DNA from: Argyresthia goedartella
Taxonomy: Eukaryota; Arthropoda; Insecta; Lepidoptera; Argyresthiidae
NCBI GenBank assembly: GCA_949825045.1
Contig: OX463810.1
Coordinates: 39,690,201 to 39,754,200, forward strand
Direction of reading: 5' to 3'
DNA: 64,000 nt
The position numbers and the translations under genes are program-made. This document shows, one piece after another, positions 43,881 to 54,700 of this stretch; position 1 is the first letter of the stretch, and each line of letters starts with the position of its first letter. A model generated the notes under the pieces. That model saw only the letters and a list, made by a program, of their open reading frames with translations. It searched no databases and was not told where the DNA came from.

Positions 43881-45317
43881 GAATTTGCGGCCCAACAACT
43901 TGTTGCCCCCCAACCGGAGACGGTGGTATTACCGATCGCCTCTGTGCTTGTTTGGGATTTGGCGGGCAACCCAACATACGTTCGCGCCCTATTAGATTCT
44001 GGAGCTCAGGGCTGCATTGTATCGAACGATTTAGCGAAATGGTTGGGCCTCAATATAAATAATGTATCGCTGCCGAGGAAATTGGTCCCTGTTGGGGATT
44101 ACAGGGCAACCCTTCACGGGTTTTGTGATGCCTCTGAACGAGGGTTTGCGGCAGCGGTTTATTTGCGAACCGTCACCTCCACCGGGGAGGTCGACGTGCG
44201 ATTGGCTTTGGCAAAAAGCAAGGTAGCGCCTATTCGGACAAGGATGACGATTCCAAAACTGGAACTGTCCGGGGCTGCTCTTTTGACCAAACTTTTGAAT
44301 CACACTCTAACAGTGTTGCGTGGGTCAGTGGTTTTGGAGGATACGGTGTACGCGTGGACGGACAGCCAGATTGTTTTGTGCTGGCTGAAGGCTTCGGTCC
44401 ATACCTTAGAGGTTTTTGTTGCGAACCGTGTCTCCCAGATTGGGTCGTCTGAGGTCCCACTGACCTGGAGACATGTACCAGGAGAATTGAACCCGTCTGA
44501 TTGTGCATCCAGGGGATGTCGGGCTCCTGAACTCGAGCTCGTTGCTGATCTCTCGACAGAGGCTTTCATTGCTTGTTTGGATAGGTTTGTTTCTCGAAGG
44601 GGACTTCCAACTTTGATCCGCTCTGATAACGGCACTAACTACATCGGTGCGGAACGATGCTTACGAGAGATAGTCAACTTTTTGAATGTAATTAAAGTGG
44701 ATATTGGAACGGCCCTCTCCCGTCGGGGTATACAGTGGACCTTCAGCCCACCGAGTTGCCCCCACTGGGGTGGGATTTTTGAGGCCGTAGTTAAGTCAGC
44801 GAAGACGCACTTAGGGCGTATAGTAGGTCAGACCGCGCTGACTTTTGAGGAGCTCGCGACATTGTTTTGTAAGATCGAGGCCGTTCTCAATTCGCGACCG
44901 TTGTGTCCGCTCAGCTCGGATCCAAATGACCTGGAGGCTCTGACCCCAGGCCATTTCTTGATAGGACAGCCACTTAACGCGTTGCCCGAGCACCCCTTCG
45001 AGGGAGTGAAATTGTATCGGTTGTCAGGGTATCAGATGTTGCAGCAGTTTACTCAGAATTTCTGGAAGCGTTGGTCGCTCGAGTATCTGCATATCTTACA
45101 ACAGCGCCTTAAGTGGACTGACAAAACCAGCCCCTCTAGTGTTGGTGACCTCGTTCTGGTTAGGGATGCTAACCTACCGCCACTGCGTTGGCGCAGGGGG
45201 CGCATTGTTAACTTGTTCCCTGGCAGGGACGGGACCCCCCGGTCTGCAGAGGTTCTAGTAGGAGGCTCGGTACTAAAACGAGCGGTAGCAACGTTGTCTC
45301 GGCTGCCCGTAGATTAA
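43881..45317 (+). pseudogene. pol: BEL copy 2 pol remnant: protease fragment-RNase H-integrase fusion
   Basis: The frame is open from the amber codon at 43878-43880 to TAA 45317. Same junctions as copy 1: protease DSGAQ region into RNase H (LHGFCDASE), and RNase H (SDCASRGCRAPEL) into mid-integrase (DLSTEAFI). Unlike copy 1 the C-terminal end is in frame (FWKRWSLEYLHILQQRLKW, GDLVLVRDANLPP, RIVNLFPGRDG), the usual BEL integrase tail. RT and the first integrase Asp are absent, so the protein could at best have RNase H and DNA-binding activity. Confidence 0.88.
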
Positions 45318-45349
45318 GGGACAGGTGGGTGCCTGTCCGGGCGGGTGAT

Positions 45350-45857
45350 TGTTCGATTCAGAATCGATACTCGATCGATGGTTTCGGAACGGCCATTTTG
45401 AATTTGACAGTTGCTGCCAACAGAGCAGTTTTTTGACAACTGACAGACGAAAAGCCCTCGCGATGGAACGCGTATTGGTATAGGGCATTGAAATTAAATC
45501 GTAAGCCATCTGGAATTGTATTCGGGCTCCCCTCAGGATTGTCTTATAGCTGAGTGTATTGTGGTTCTCCGAACCAGATAAAGTTCGTATTTACGTAACA
45601 CTGTGCGCGTCGAAGCTGGCCTGCCAGCCATACCTGGTTGGCTGAAGAACCTGTCTACCAAGAAGAGCCTAGGGTGCACCCAGGCCTTGCAGAGAGACAG
45701 GAGTTTGACGGGAACGAAGCACAGACCAGGTCAGATAGAATCTATTTACTTTAGCTCGGTGAATCGCCGACGTTCTTGCTTCTTGGCATCCGATCGCTAC
45801 GCTACCTCGTAGCTGATGGGCCCCTGCGAGGTCATTGGGTGCCGAGAGGCCTGAACA
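45350..45857 (+). repeat. 3' LTR of BEL copy 2
   Basis: 508 bp, TGTTCGATTC...GCCTGAACA. Its first ~170 bp differ from copy 1 at roughly 15 sites, and the remaining ~335 bp at only about three. Confidence 0.92.
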
Positions 45858-46199
45858 TAAGTATACCTAGTTCTGTCTCCGCAGATATCAGGAAAAAGAA
45901 CGAGACACAACGATACTTAAGTATTAACTTAGTGAATTTCTCAATTCAGAAACCGGGCCTTTATTTCTTACTACCTACCTGCTCAAATGTGGTTAAACGT
46001 ATCGCCAGTCCAAAGCCTGGAAAGTGTGATGGAAAAACTTCAATCACTTTAACCTTAGCTTGTTTTCAATATTTAAACTTAGGTAGGTCTCAGTGGCGGT
46101 ATCTCCATAGAAGCCAAAAAGCCCGCCTTGCCTTAATAAATCCTTCGATCAAGTCAAATAACAAACTAATAATAAATAACATAATGCTCACATAGTAGG

Positions 46200-46802
46200 T
46201 ACACTCGGCGCCATGAATAAAGAGCTCTCGGAGAAACTGGCGGGGATTACTGCGCATGTGTACAGTCGCGGCATAATTCCGAATTGCGTTTTTAGGGTTA
46301 GTGTGAAGGAATGAGTGTTCAGGACTTTCTTCACTTCTATTTTTTCTCTGTTTGATATTTTGTTGATTGGGATATTAGCCGATGTAAATAATGGACTCTG
46401 TGTCAAATAAACTATAGGTACTCTCTATTGACAACATTTGTTAACGTCAAGGTTGAAACCTATATATAAATAACCCCCTAGCATAGAATGCCCCTAGTCA
46501 CTAGGGCCTAGTGAATATAGATACTTGTAGTAATAGTCCTGCACACTCTTTTCTTCCCGCTGACTAATAATTTGTAATTCGACCGGGGCGAAAGATAACG
46601 TTGGGTAATATTGTATGCGACTGTACTCAAGAAGCTTCGAGACGTGCTTTCGGTGCGGGCATCGGGAAGCGACTGATCAACGAATCAGGTGCCGGCGCTG
46701 ACTACCGCCCCCGTCGCTCCTCACTTCCCCGCGCCAAACACTTGTGAAAAGTGACTACTGCGCATTCAAGGACAAAGCTCTTTAGTCGTGGCGCCCGGTA
46801 TA
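46200..46802. mobile_element. Candidate TIR element without ORF
   Basis: Left 27 bases (TACACTCGGCGCCATGAATA...) and the complement of the right end (TATACCGGGCGCCACGACTA...) match at about 22 of 27 positions. The internal ~550 bp is partly GC-rich with no convincing ORF. Target duplication not determined. Confidence 0.45.
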
Positions 46803-47599
46803 CATAATTATACGCTGCTATCATGCAAGGTCATTTACGCGCGATGCGCCACTCGGAGGCACTCGGAGCGTCCGTCGTCGAGCATTTGAGCGAGATTTGA
46901 GCTGCGATCGTTCTTCTCGCTCCCACGCACGGGCTTCTTACCGGGCTTTGTAAGTCTCTCTCTAATGTATGGGAAACTGTTAAATAAAGACACCGCGATT
47001 TTAAACTCTAAGGTCGCACCTGTGCCTGAATGCAATGCAAAAGCCTTGCTTTCAGTATGAAGCTGGCGGCGGGTGTGAATCATCTAGGTGGGTCATTTTA
47101 CCAAAACAGTCCATTCCGCTTTTTGAGCTGTTACGTGACTTCACATGTAATTAATTATAATCCACAAGTAAAATACTACAATATTTTTTATGTTGATTGG
47201 ATCTATAATAAATATCCTGTAAAATTATCATTCATTGTGTAACTAAATATAACATTTTAATTCATTAAATACAAAATTAAATTTCAAGACCCCCTCATTT
47301 CAGTGTGTAGCATGACGACTAACCAACATTCGACGGCGATTTATTAAAAAATGTATTACTAAATAAGTATAGAAAAATACTTTTTTCGGTCATTTATATA
47401 ACCCTAATTATGAAAACGTGCATAATTATAGGGATTTAGTGATAAAAGTATTAATATTTCTTATTTTTATCGTGTATCACGTTTCTAAGCATATGCGGAA
47501 TTCCTACTTTGTAACGCCAATATCTCGACAATTATATGAAATAAACTACTAAATGGTACATATCTTATTTCTCTGGCAACACTTTCTACCGTTTTTACC
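46803..47599. other. Intergenic, no gene seen
   Basis: The short frame at 47030-47242 is AT-driven and unrecognised. No repeat boundary seen. Confidence 0.4.
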
Positions 47600-47802
47600 G
47601 ATCTGAAGTTAGCTTCAAGCTACTGTGTTTGGATCATTCGTGTTAGAACGTGCGCCGAGTAACGAAACAGAAAAATATTTCCACTTTAAAACGAAGAATT
47701 AAGTCAAGTAAGTTATAGTTTTGGTTTACTGAATTGCATCAACTTCTTGTTTAATTATAAGATAATCTACTAAATAATAGTATTTTACATAGAATGAAAC
47801 AG

Positions 47803-48813
47803 AAACCTAGAAACCGACAATTACAGGTTAAGAAAATGAAATCGTTACGTCCACTTGACAACGTTACATATAAGCGGAAATCAAAACGTTACCAAGTGGA
47901 ATTATAAAGGCAAGGTACATAAGGAAGGGAAACTGGATAGTTTATATTTTTACATCTTCCGAGCTCAGGAAAGAGGTTTTGCAGCTGTCGAAAGAGTCCG
48001 TGAAAGTTCGCGATTTCGAAGCCGGGAAATGAAAACTAGAAACCGTTCCATTTTCAATTTTATTACACACTCTGATGTTTACATGGTTCATGTCATGACG
48101 AAGAACCTACCTCTCACTATGCTTGACAATTTTTTGTGGTTCTTTTTAGCTGGAAATGTGCAGGAGATTGAAGTAATCGCAAGTGAGTGTTGCATGATGA
48201 GCACATGGCCCCTTTACTTGACAACTGTACACTTCCAGGTTAGTTGCATTTTTTTTAAACATAAGCATAGTGAAGCTATACTTATATTTTATTATACTTA
48301 ATGCAAATTCTGTGGTGCTTTTCAGCTGGAAATGAAACCTGGCTAAGAATGTCATCCGAAGATGAGCAGCTGATGCTTGCCGTTGACTTTCCTACGGAGG
48401 ATACTAAAATTCAAGGTAATTAATGATATTGTTTGCAGTAGCAAATGTTGGCGGTAATGACCATCATCATTTACGCTAACATTTGCTTCTGCACTCTTAA
48501 AATAAATTAAAATAAAATAAAATAAATAAATAAATATATTATAATGTATTTGTATTATTTTGTTTTAGCATCGAGTTGCATACAATCGTTGTCCATGATT
48601 ATACCGACCGACCAACGAACGCATAAAGAAGAAAATGCCAAAAAAATTAAGATTCTATCCGATGAAATTCTTCCAAGGAAATACACCAAAAAGAGGAAAG
48701 ATGTACAGGAAAAAGAAAATGAGCTCCAAAGAAAAAAAGTCAAAATGTCAAAGAGAAACTCTATACGTCAAAATCTTGAGGCCGATCAAATATTAAACAT
48801 TTTACAGGAATAA
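47803..48813 (+). CDS. Possible small split gene of unknown function
   Basis: Unrecognised. Splice-like signals suggest several exons: donor CAA|GTAAGT at 47706; acceptors TTTTTAG|CTGGAAATG (~48149) and TTTTCAG|CTGGAAATG (~48326); donor CAAG|GTAATT (~48414); acceptor GTTTTAG|CATCGAG (~48570). The last two candidate exons join in frame (WLRMSSEDEQLMLAVDFPTE ... then CIQSLSMIIPTDQRTHKEEN) and end in a Lys/Glu-rich, probably coiled-coil tail to TAA 48813. A 148-codon frame (47855-48301) spans earlier candidate exons. It may be a host gene, a transposon accessory ORF or chance. Confidence 0.25.
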
Positions 48814-48983
48814 TGTAGATTATTAACGGATCGCGGATTCTCTACGAATTCACATTTAAAAAAAAACACATTATTTCTGCGGTGTTTATTTTATCGGCGA
48901 CCCGATAAACCATTGACAATAACCCAAATTGATTTTCAGACAATGACAATCCATTTGCCCCTTTAGGGGTTAAATTTGAAAAT

Positions 48984-49115
48984 ACCTGAAACACTTGTTT
49001 ACTCATTTAACGTCAGTTGTACGTCTGTGAAGTTTCGAATAAAATAGTTACCTGAAACACTTGTTTACTCATTTATCGTTAGTTGTACGTCTGTGAAGTT
49101 TCTAATAAAATAGTC
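48984..49115. repeat. 66-bp tandem duplication
   Basis: ACCTGAAACACTTGTTTACT... at 48984-49049 is repeated at 49050-49115 with about four differences, each ending AATAAAATAGT. Confidence 0.9.
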
Positions 49116-49309
49116 TTACTAATCTTGTTTCTCCATACAAACCATGGACATCCTCCATACATTCCTGTTGGGTATAAATGTCATCCCCTTGGGTATAAAT
49201 TTTGAAATTTGAATTTTCAGATAGATACCTATTATATATTTTCAATTTAGTATGTTTTTTCATCGCATATGAACAAAGCTTTACATTTTCCAAAACGTTA
49301 CTTTGGTAT

Positions 49310-49837
49310 TCCATTTGGTAACTGTATCATTTTTTTCTGAGTAAAATTAATATTTTGTTTGTTTTAATTATGTTCAACATCATGTTTTATCCTTTAGATC
49401 TTGAAAGGACATAAGCTGGCATGTAAACAAAAAATATCAAGACCTAGAGCTTAATCTAACATACTCAAAAATTGAAGATATGTAAACTAAGAGTCCAAAA
49501 CGTTACCAAATGGATGATATTCGTCATAATTTTAATGAAAATAATACTTTAGCAGATATAAAACTATTATTTTAGCAAAATTAGGGTACGTTGAAGTATT
49601 AAAATATAAATTTTATTAAATTATTATCTTTATATGATTATTTAATGCCGTTTTAAAAAGTTACCAAATGGAAGTCTAAAGCAACACCTTACCAAGGATA
49701 AATATTATTTTCAGAAAATTCAGGCTAGTTATTAATAATTTGATCACTAAAGTATAATCTTGAATAAATTCCCCATATATATAAAAAATTAAATATAATA
49801 AATAAAAACTAAATTCCATTTTTTTCCATTTGGTAAC
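49310..49837. repeat. Cluster of a 13-mer, GTTACCAAATGGA, on both strands
   Basis: Exact copies at 49502-49514 (+), 49660-49672 (+), 49310-49322 (-) and 49825-49837 (-). A one-mismatch copy lies at 47888-47900 (+). CAAAACGTTAC precedes three related sites. The arrangement of outer minus and inner plus copies resembles subterminal repeats of a DNA transposon. Confidence 0.7.
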
Positions 49838-50899
49838 ATGGTCCTGCTTACAAAAAATTGCCCAGGTACCTATTTTGTGCTATCGCGGGCGACGTACTGC
49901 GGGCGGTTTTTAAGGCGGCAGAGCTAAGAAACTATTAGAATTGTTAGGAAAACGAAAACTGCTCATATCTTCTACAATTTGTTTTTTTTTAATTTTCTTT
50001 AAACAATAATTTTCTTGTAATAAAAATCACTTGGCGTCTATAAGGTTTTGCGTACTTAGAGTTACACGTTGTATATATATATAATCTTTATTTTAATAAT
50101 CATTATCCCTCATCAAGCAAACATCGTCGAGTATTTCGTTAGCCGCCATATAAGATCGTTTTTTATCGGCATATACGTAGGCGGTCTCAAAAGTAGCCGC
50201 CTATAGATAGTAATACTGGCAGATTTTTATTTGTTTAGGTTTTTTTTATTCCATTAGGAATGCCAAATCGCTATACACTTTTAAATTTAAATTTCGAAAC
50301 CAGATGATTTATTGTATGGTAGATTAACAAGATGGATAGATATTTAGTAGGTATTCAACTCTCTAATTCTTAATATCAGACAACCCGGTAATAAATTACA
50401 CTTTCCTAAAAATTCATATCATAAATATAAGTATATATCTGAAATAAATAAATATTATTATTATTATAAGTACTTATTCTATCGAATACTACTCGCCATT
50501 TTATGTATGTAATATATCGGATAATTGTTTATTTCGTTAACTCATCACATCACAACACACACATGAATTACAGACGCTGAAAATGTACACAGTCGTCACC
50601 AAATGCTGTTCCTACCTACCTATTGGAGCCCTGGTTGCCACGGAAGACCAGCGTTGCGACATCTCCCAGATGCCGTAGCATATGCTGAGTGGTGTCCTTT
50701 TGTGGGCTGACATGACAGCTCTATTTATTGTAAAATATGATTTCTAATCATTATTAAAATATAGTGGCAAACCATTGTTAAATTTAAGTTTTTTTATTTA
50801 TGAAGTAAAACTTCTTTACGCACGCTTGCCTTGGGGAGTAAGCTGGTGAATGCATGACGAGAGCGTTACGAAAAGTGTGATGGGGCGAGGCGAACGGAA
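49838..50899. other. Intergenic; one lepidopteran-type repeat block
   Basis: About 50620-50730 holds CTGGTTGCCACGGAAGACCA and ATGCTGAGTGGTGTCCTTTT, a block I associate with common lepidopteran repeats. No ORF is supported elsewhere. Confidence 0.4.
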
Positions 50900-51859
50900 G
50901 TTGAGAGGGAGTCATAAGTTAGTGAAGATAGAAAGAGAGAGTTTTACATAGCGTATATTACTATAGGGTCAAGAGAGAAAATTGCGAGCACATATTTTCT
51001 TTCTCTCTTTCTTTAAAAAAGACAGATGACAGTTGCCAGGACATTTTGTTTTGTTGACTGTTGCAAACGCAATTCGTCTTGAAGATACAAAATATAGTAA
51101 AATATTGTTATAATGTCTGATTTGGAAGAATTTATTGAGTCCGTTGCATACGCTGATAGGCATAGAGTATCGGGCAAGAAGATATTTGCGAGATTACGCG
51201 GATCCATTCAGAAAATACTCGGTTACTGAATTTCACTCCCGATTTAGATTTACGCCTCGAAATGTGAAAGAGAGAATATGACCGATGTTGGAACCAGACC
51301 CCAGGAAGCCCTCGAGAAGAGTTTTGCCATTTGTGCCTGAAATAATATTCCTACTGACAATACGATTCTTCGTAAATGCTAGTTTTCAGGTTATATTTCT
51401 AGGAAAGAACTACTACGAGATAGATTCGTACTTACTTATTATAATATGATTGACCCATAATATTCTTTGCAGAAGCTGGATGGAGACGTCATGGACATTT
51501 GCGAGCAGTCATTGTGTGTCAAAGTGACAGTAAAATCTAGCAAACCCTAGTAAATGTGACGACCATAACATTAGCATATCTGCACAAAAGATAAAAGTGA
51601 CCAAAGTAACCAGTGTCATACATAAATAGTGAATAAATTAACAATTCTCACATTCACATAACATCAAGATAACGGTACCTTAACCGTCATTGCCATCACG
51701 ACACATCAGTAGCGACACCTAACACCAAAAGAAGCAACTCCGACCAAAGTACTTCTGCAACACATCCTGCTGGAAAAAATACACTACGTGATACCACCAA
51801 TTGCCATCAGAGGTCACCTGTGCTGTGCGAGATTATAATACCTACTTTCGCCGCGATTG

Positions 51860-51935
51860 GTATTGCTTCCATGGCGTAAAGTGCAACACCAGTGCTTCAA
51901 ACCCAATCGACTCGGGTTCGATTCCCGAGTTCGTG
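51860..51935 (+). other. tRNA-like hairpin in the LINE 5' UTR
   Basis: 51910-51930 forms a perfect 7-bp stem with loop TTCGATT (ACTCGGG...CCCGAGT), like a tRNA T-arm and pol III B box. TGGCGTAAAGTGCAACACCA upstream could be a degenerate D-arm. It does not fold into a full tRNA. Confidence 0.45.
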
Positions 51936-51977
51936 AATTTTAAGTATCAACTTTTTGTTTAACTTTTAACAATAACG

Positions 51978-53099
51978 ATGCAATCTAACAACGAAAATGT
52001 GACGATCAGAAGACTTAACATACCTAAGAGTGCAAGTAACGAGAACTTAAGTGAAAATGATATGTTCCTGAACTCTACACTCTTTGACAACGCATTGTCC
52101 ACTAGCCTACCAGACTTCTCAATATGTGACAGATCACAGATATTAGATCTTAAAAATCAAGCGGATGAATTAAAGACCAACCTGGAGAGTGCAAACGAAG
52201 AAATTGCCAAACTTGTGAGAGAGGTATTTGACCTAAAATGTGAAAATGAAACATACAAAAAAAATATCGAATTGTACAAGAAAGTCACAAGCACAGACAT
52301 ACTTAATGCCACTAAAACACCAAGAAGATCCTCAATGCCATCTGAAGTACTGCCGACAGCTCAAATACAAAAGGCTAATGTAGAGTTGCGAACGCCACCA
52401 CTGACGAAAACCAATGTAGAGACTAAGCCGAAAAAACGTAGAATAATGATTATAGCTGATCAACAAGGGAGAAATATTCGTAATATCATACAAGAATTAG
52501 TTGGAGAAAAATACATAGTAATATGCTATAGTAAATCAGGTGCATCAATGACAGAAGTCGTCAAATCGGGAAGACAGGAGATTTCAACAATGACAGAAAA
52601 AGATTATGTAGTAATGCTTGGAGGAACCAACGATACTAATCCGTACAGATTTCAGTTCGATTTCCAATGCTGGATCAACACGGTAACTAAAACAAATGTC
52701 ATAGTCTGCAACATCCCTTACAACAAATACCTAAACAAAATGAAGCTTAACTACGAATTGAAGTTTATATGCAGCCAGCACATAAACCTATCATTCATCG
52801 AAATGGACAGCAACCAATTTAGACCGACTCCGAGAATGTATAACATGCAACTATGTACATTAATTTTAAGAGAAATATCACTTCTAGACCATAAAGTTAA
52901 TTCCACAAGCAACATTATCAACATGACCCACAGCAAGCAAATCGACCAATATACCCAGACAGAACCGGACCACAATGTCAATAAGATTGAGGAGAACAAA
53001 GAGTGCCATCCTGAACTAGTGGAAGTTGAAGATATCAAATGTAGAGAAGAAATAAACATTGACAGAAATACCAATAGTAGGCAGCTTTTTCGTGTATAA
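51978..53099 (+). CDS. LINE ORF1: GDSL/SGNH-type esterase-like protein
   Basis: 373 codons, intact. Residues ~55-105 form a coiled coil (LKNQADELKTNLESANEEIA...). Residues ~155-300 form an SGNH-like domain: IIADQQGRNI where GDSxGR is expected, VVMLGGTNDTNPY as the conserved GTND block, and NIPYNKYLNKMKLN later. The nucleophile position reads Gln-Gln instead of Asp-Ser, so catalytic activity is doubtful. A Ser- and Glu-rich tail follows. CR1-group LINEs are known to carry esterase ORF1s; the role is thought to concern lipid or RNP interactions. ORF2 starts within its last ~40 bases in another frame. Confidence 0.75.
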   Translation: MQSNNENVTIRRLNIPKSASNENLSENDMFLNSTLFDNALSTSLPDFSICDRSQILDLKNQADELKTNLESANEEIAKLVREVFDLKCENETYKKNIELYKKVTSTDILNATKTPRRSSMPSEVLPTAQIQKANVELRTPPLTKTNVETKPKKRRIMIIADQQGRNIRNIIQELVGEKYIVICYSKSGASMTEVVKSGRQEISTMTEKDYVVMLGGTNDTNPYRFQFDFQCWINTVTKTNVIVCNIPYNKYLNKMKLNYELKFICSQHINLSFIEMDSNQFRPTPRMYNMQLCTLILREISLLDHKVNSTSNIINMTHSKQIDQYTQTEPDHNVNKIEENKECHPELVEVEDIKCREEINIDRNTNSRQLFRV

Positions 53100-54700
53100 A
53101 AAGTTAAATCTAATACATCAAAATATAGATGGTCTAATTACGAAGTCAGACGAGCTAATGATACATTTAAACGAACTTGAGGGCAGAAATACAGATATAG
53201 ATGTAATATGTATTACAGAACATAATATGATAGATAGTGACCAGAATCAATTGACGTTTCTTAACCATACATTGGCTTCATGTTTTTGTAGAAAAAACCG
53301 ACATGGTGGATCATGCATACTCATTAAAAATCCTCATAAATTTAAAGAAATTAAAAGCATTGATAAATTCAATATCAGTAACATATTCGAAGCCAGTGCT
53401 ATTGAACTAACTGAACATAAAATTATTATAATATGTATCTACAGAGTCCCTTTATATGATAATAAATCTTTTGAAACCTTCTTCTGTGCTTTAAACGATA
53501 TTCTACATGATTTTGTGTACAAAAACGACAGAAAAATTATATTATGTGGTGATTTTAACATAGACTTACTGAAAATTAATAAAAATAGCACTCGGTTCAA
53601 ACAGTTAACTATGAGTTACAACCTCAAAATCGAAATCAATCAGCCTACTAGATATGCCAGCAAGACATGTCTAGATAATATAATGCACAATATTCGTTGA
53701 TGCAAGAGTGAGGTAATAGAATTCGCTCTTTCAGATCATTCCGCTCAACTGTTAGAATGCCCAGTAAAGAAAAGTTACTCTCTTAAACAATGGCATACTG
53801 AAACGTGACTATAGTGAAGAGAATATGTTAAAATTTGCGAAACACCTCAATCTTTTCATCAAGTATTCGAATCCGACGATCCTATTTATGCGTTTAGGGA
53901 ATTTTATGATATGTTCGTCCTACTCTATACATTATGTTTTCCTATAATAAATGTAAGAATTTCCTTAATGCGCAAACAGAAATGGATGTCCAAGGGAATT
54001 CGGCTATGCTGCAAGCGGAAAAGAGAACTGCTGTGGAAATATCGACGACACGAAGAATCTGGACATAACTTACTCAGGACAAAGTGTTGAACAAACGGAG
54101 GTAACAAAGTTTCTGGGAATTTACATTGACCGAAATCTCAAATGGAAAACACAGATGGATAAAGTTTGTAAAAAATTGCATACATTTACATATGCCCTAT
54201 ACAAACTATCAAAAACTGTATGTGAAGAAGCTGTACTGATGGCATATAATGGCTATGTGGACTCTACACTAAGATTTGGAATAATTTTTTGGGGTAACTC
54301 AGTAGGTAAAGAATCTGTATTAATTGCACAAAAAAAATGTGTCAGGGCCGTATGTGGTCTTTGCCGTAGAGATAGCGCTAAACAACATTTTAAGAGGCTC
54401 AATATTCTGACAGTGCCATCCCTGTATATTCTTGAGGTAGCTATGTTTGTCAAGACGAACATGCATCTATACACTAAAATTAATAGCAAAAGACACCTTA
54501 ACAAAATTAGTATGCCCCAACACCATACAGCATTATTTAAAAACAGTATTTTTGGTATGGCACCAAAAATATTTAATAGATTACCTGATAATATACGTAA
54601 TGTCGACAATATATTGCAATTTAAAAGGGAATTACGTAAGCTTCTAATCAACAAAATTTATTACTCCATATCAGAATACCTTTTTGATAATAACTTGTAA
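53059..54700 (+). pseudogene. LINE ORF2: endonuclease plus post-RT region, RT deleted
   Basis: 53059-53700 encodes an APE endonuclease (NLIHQNIDGLITKSDEL, VICITEHNMID, IILCGDFNIDLL, with SDHSAQLLECP after a stop at ~53700). About 53935-54055 is the basic linker (KQKWMSKGIRLCCKRKRELL). It continues directly into VTKFLGIYIDRNLKWKTQMD, which normally follows the YADD box by ~60 residues. The post-RT tail (SLYILEVAMFVKTNM, APKIFNRLPDNIRN) then runs open to TAA 54700. The RT fingers and palm are absent. Confidence 0.8.

Larger units (their letters stand above)
40974..45857 (+). mobile_element. BEL/Pao LTR retrotransposon copy 2, internally deleted
   Basis: Flanked by TAAGT (40969-40973, 45858-45862). 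The 5' LTR is shortened to 195 bp by an internal deletion and the 3' LTR is full length (508 bp). Gag and the pol remnant align closely with copy 1, including both pol deletions and the amber codon. It inserted into the left TIR of a small element. Confidence 0.92.
40929..45959. mobile_element. Small TIR element (MITE) split by BEL copy 2
   Basis: GGGCCGGTTTCTGAATTGAG at 40929 and its near-complement at 45940-45959 form inverted repeats of about 45 bases that reach the BEL insertion point on the left. TTA precedes the left end and TTTA follows the right, compatible with a 3-bp Harbinger-type duplication. Own length is about 140 bp, with no coding capacity. Confidence 0.75.
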
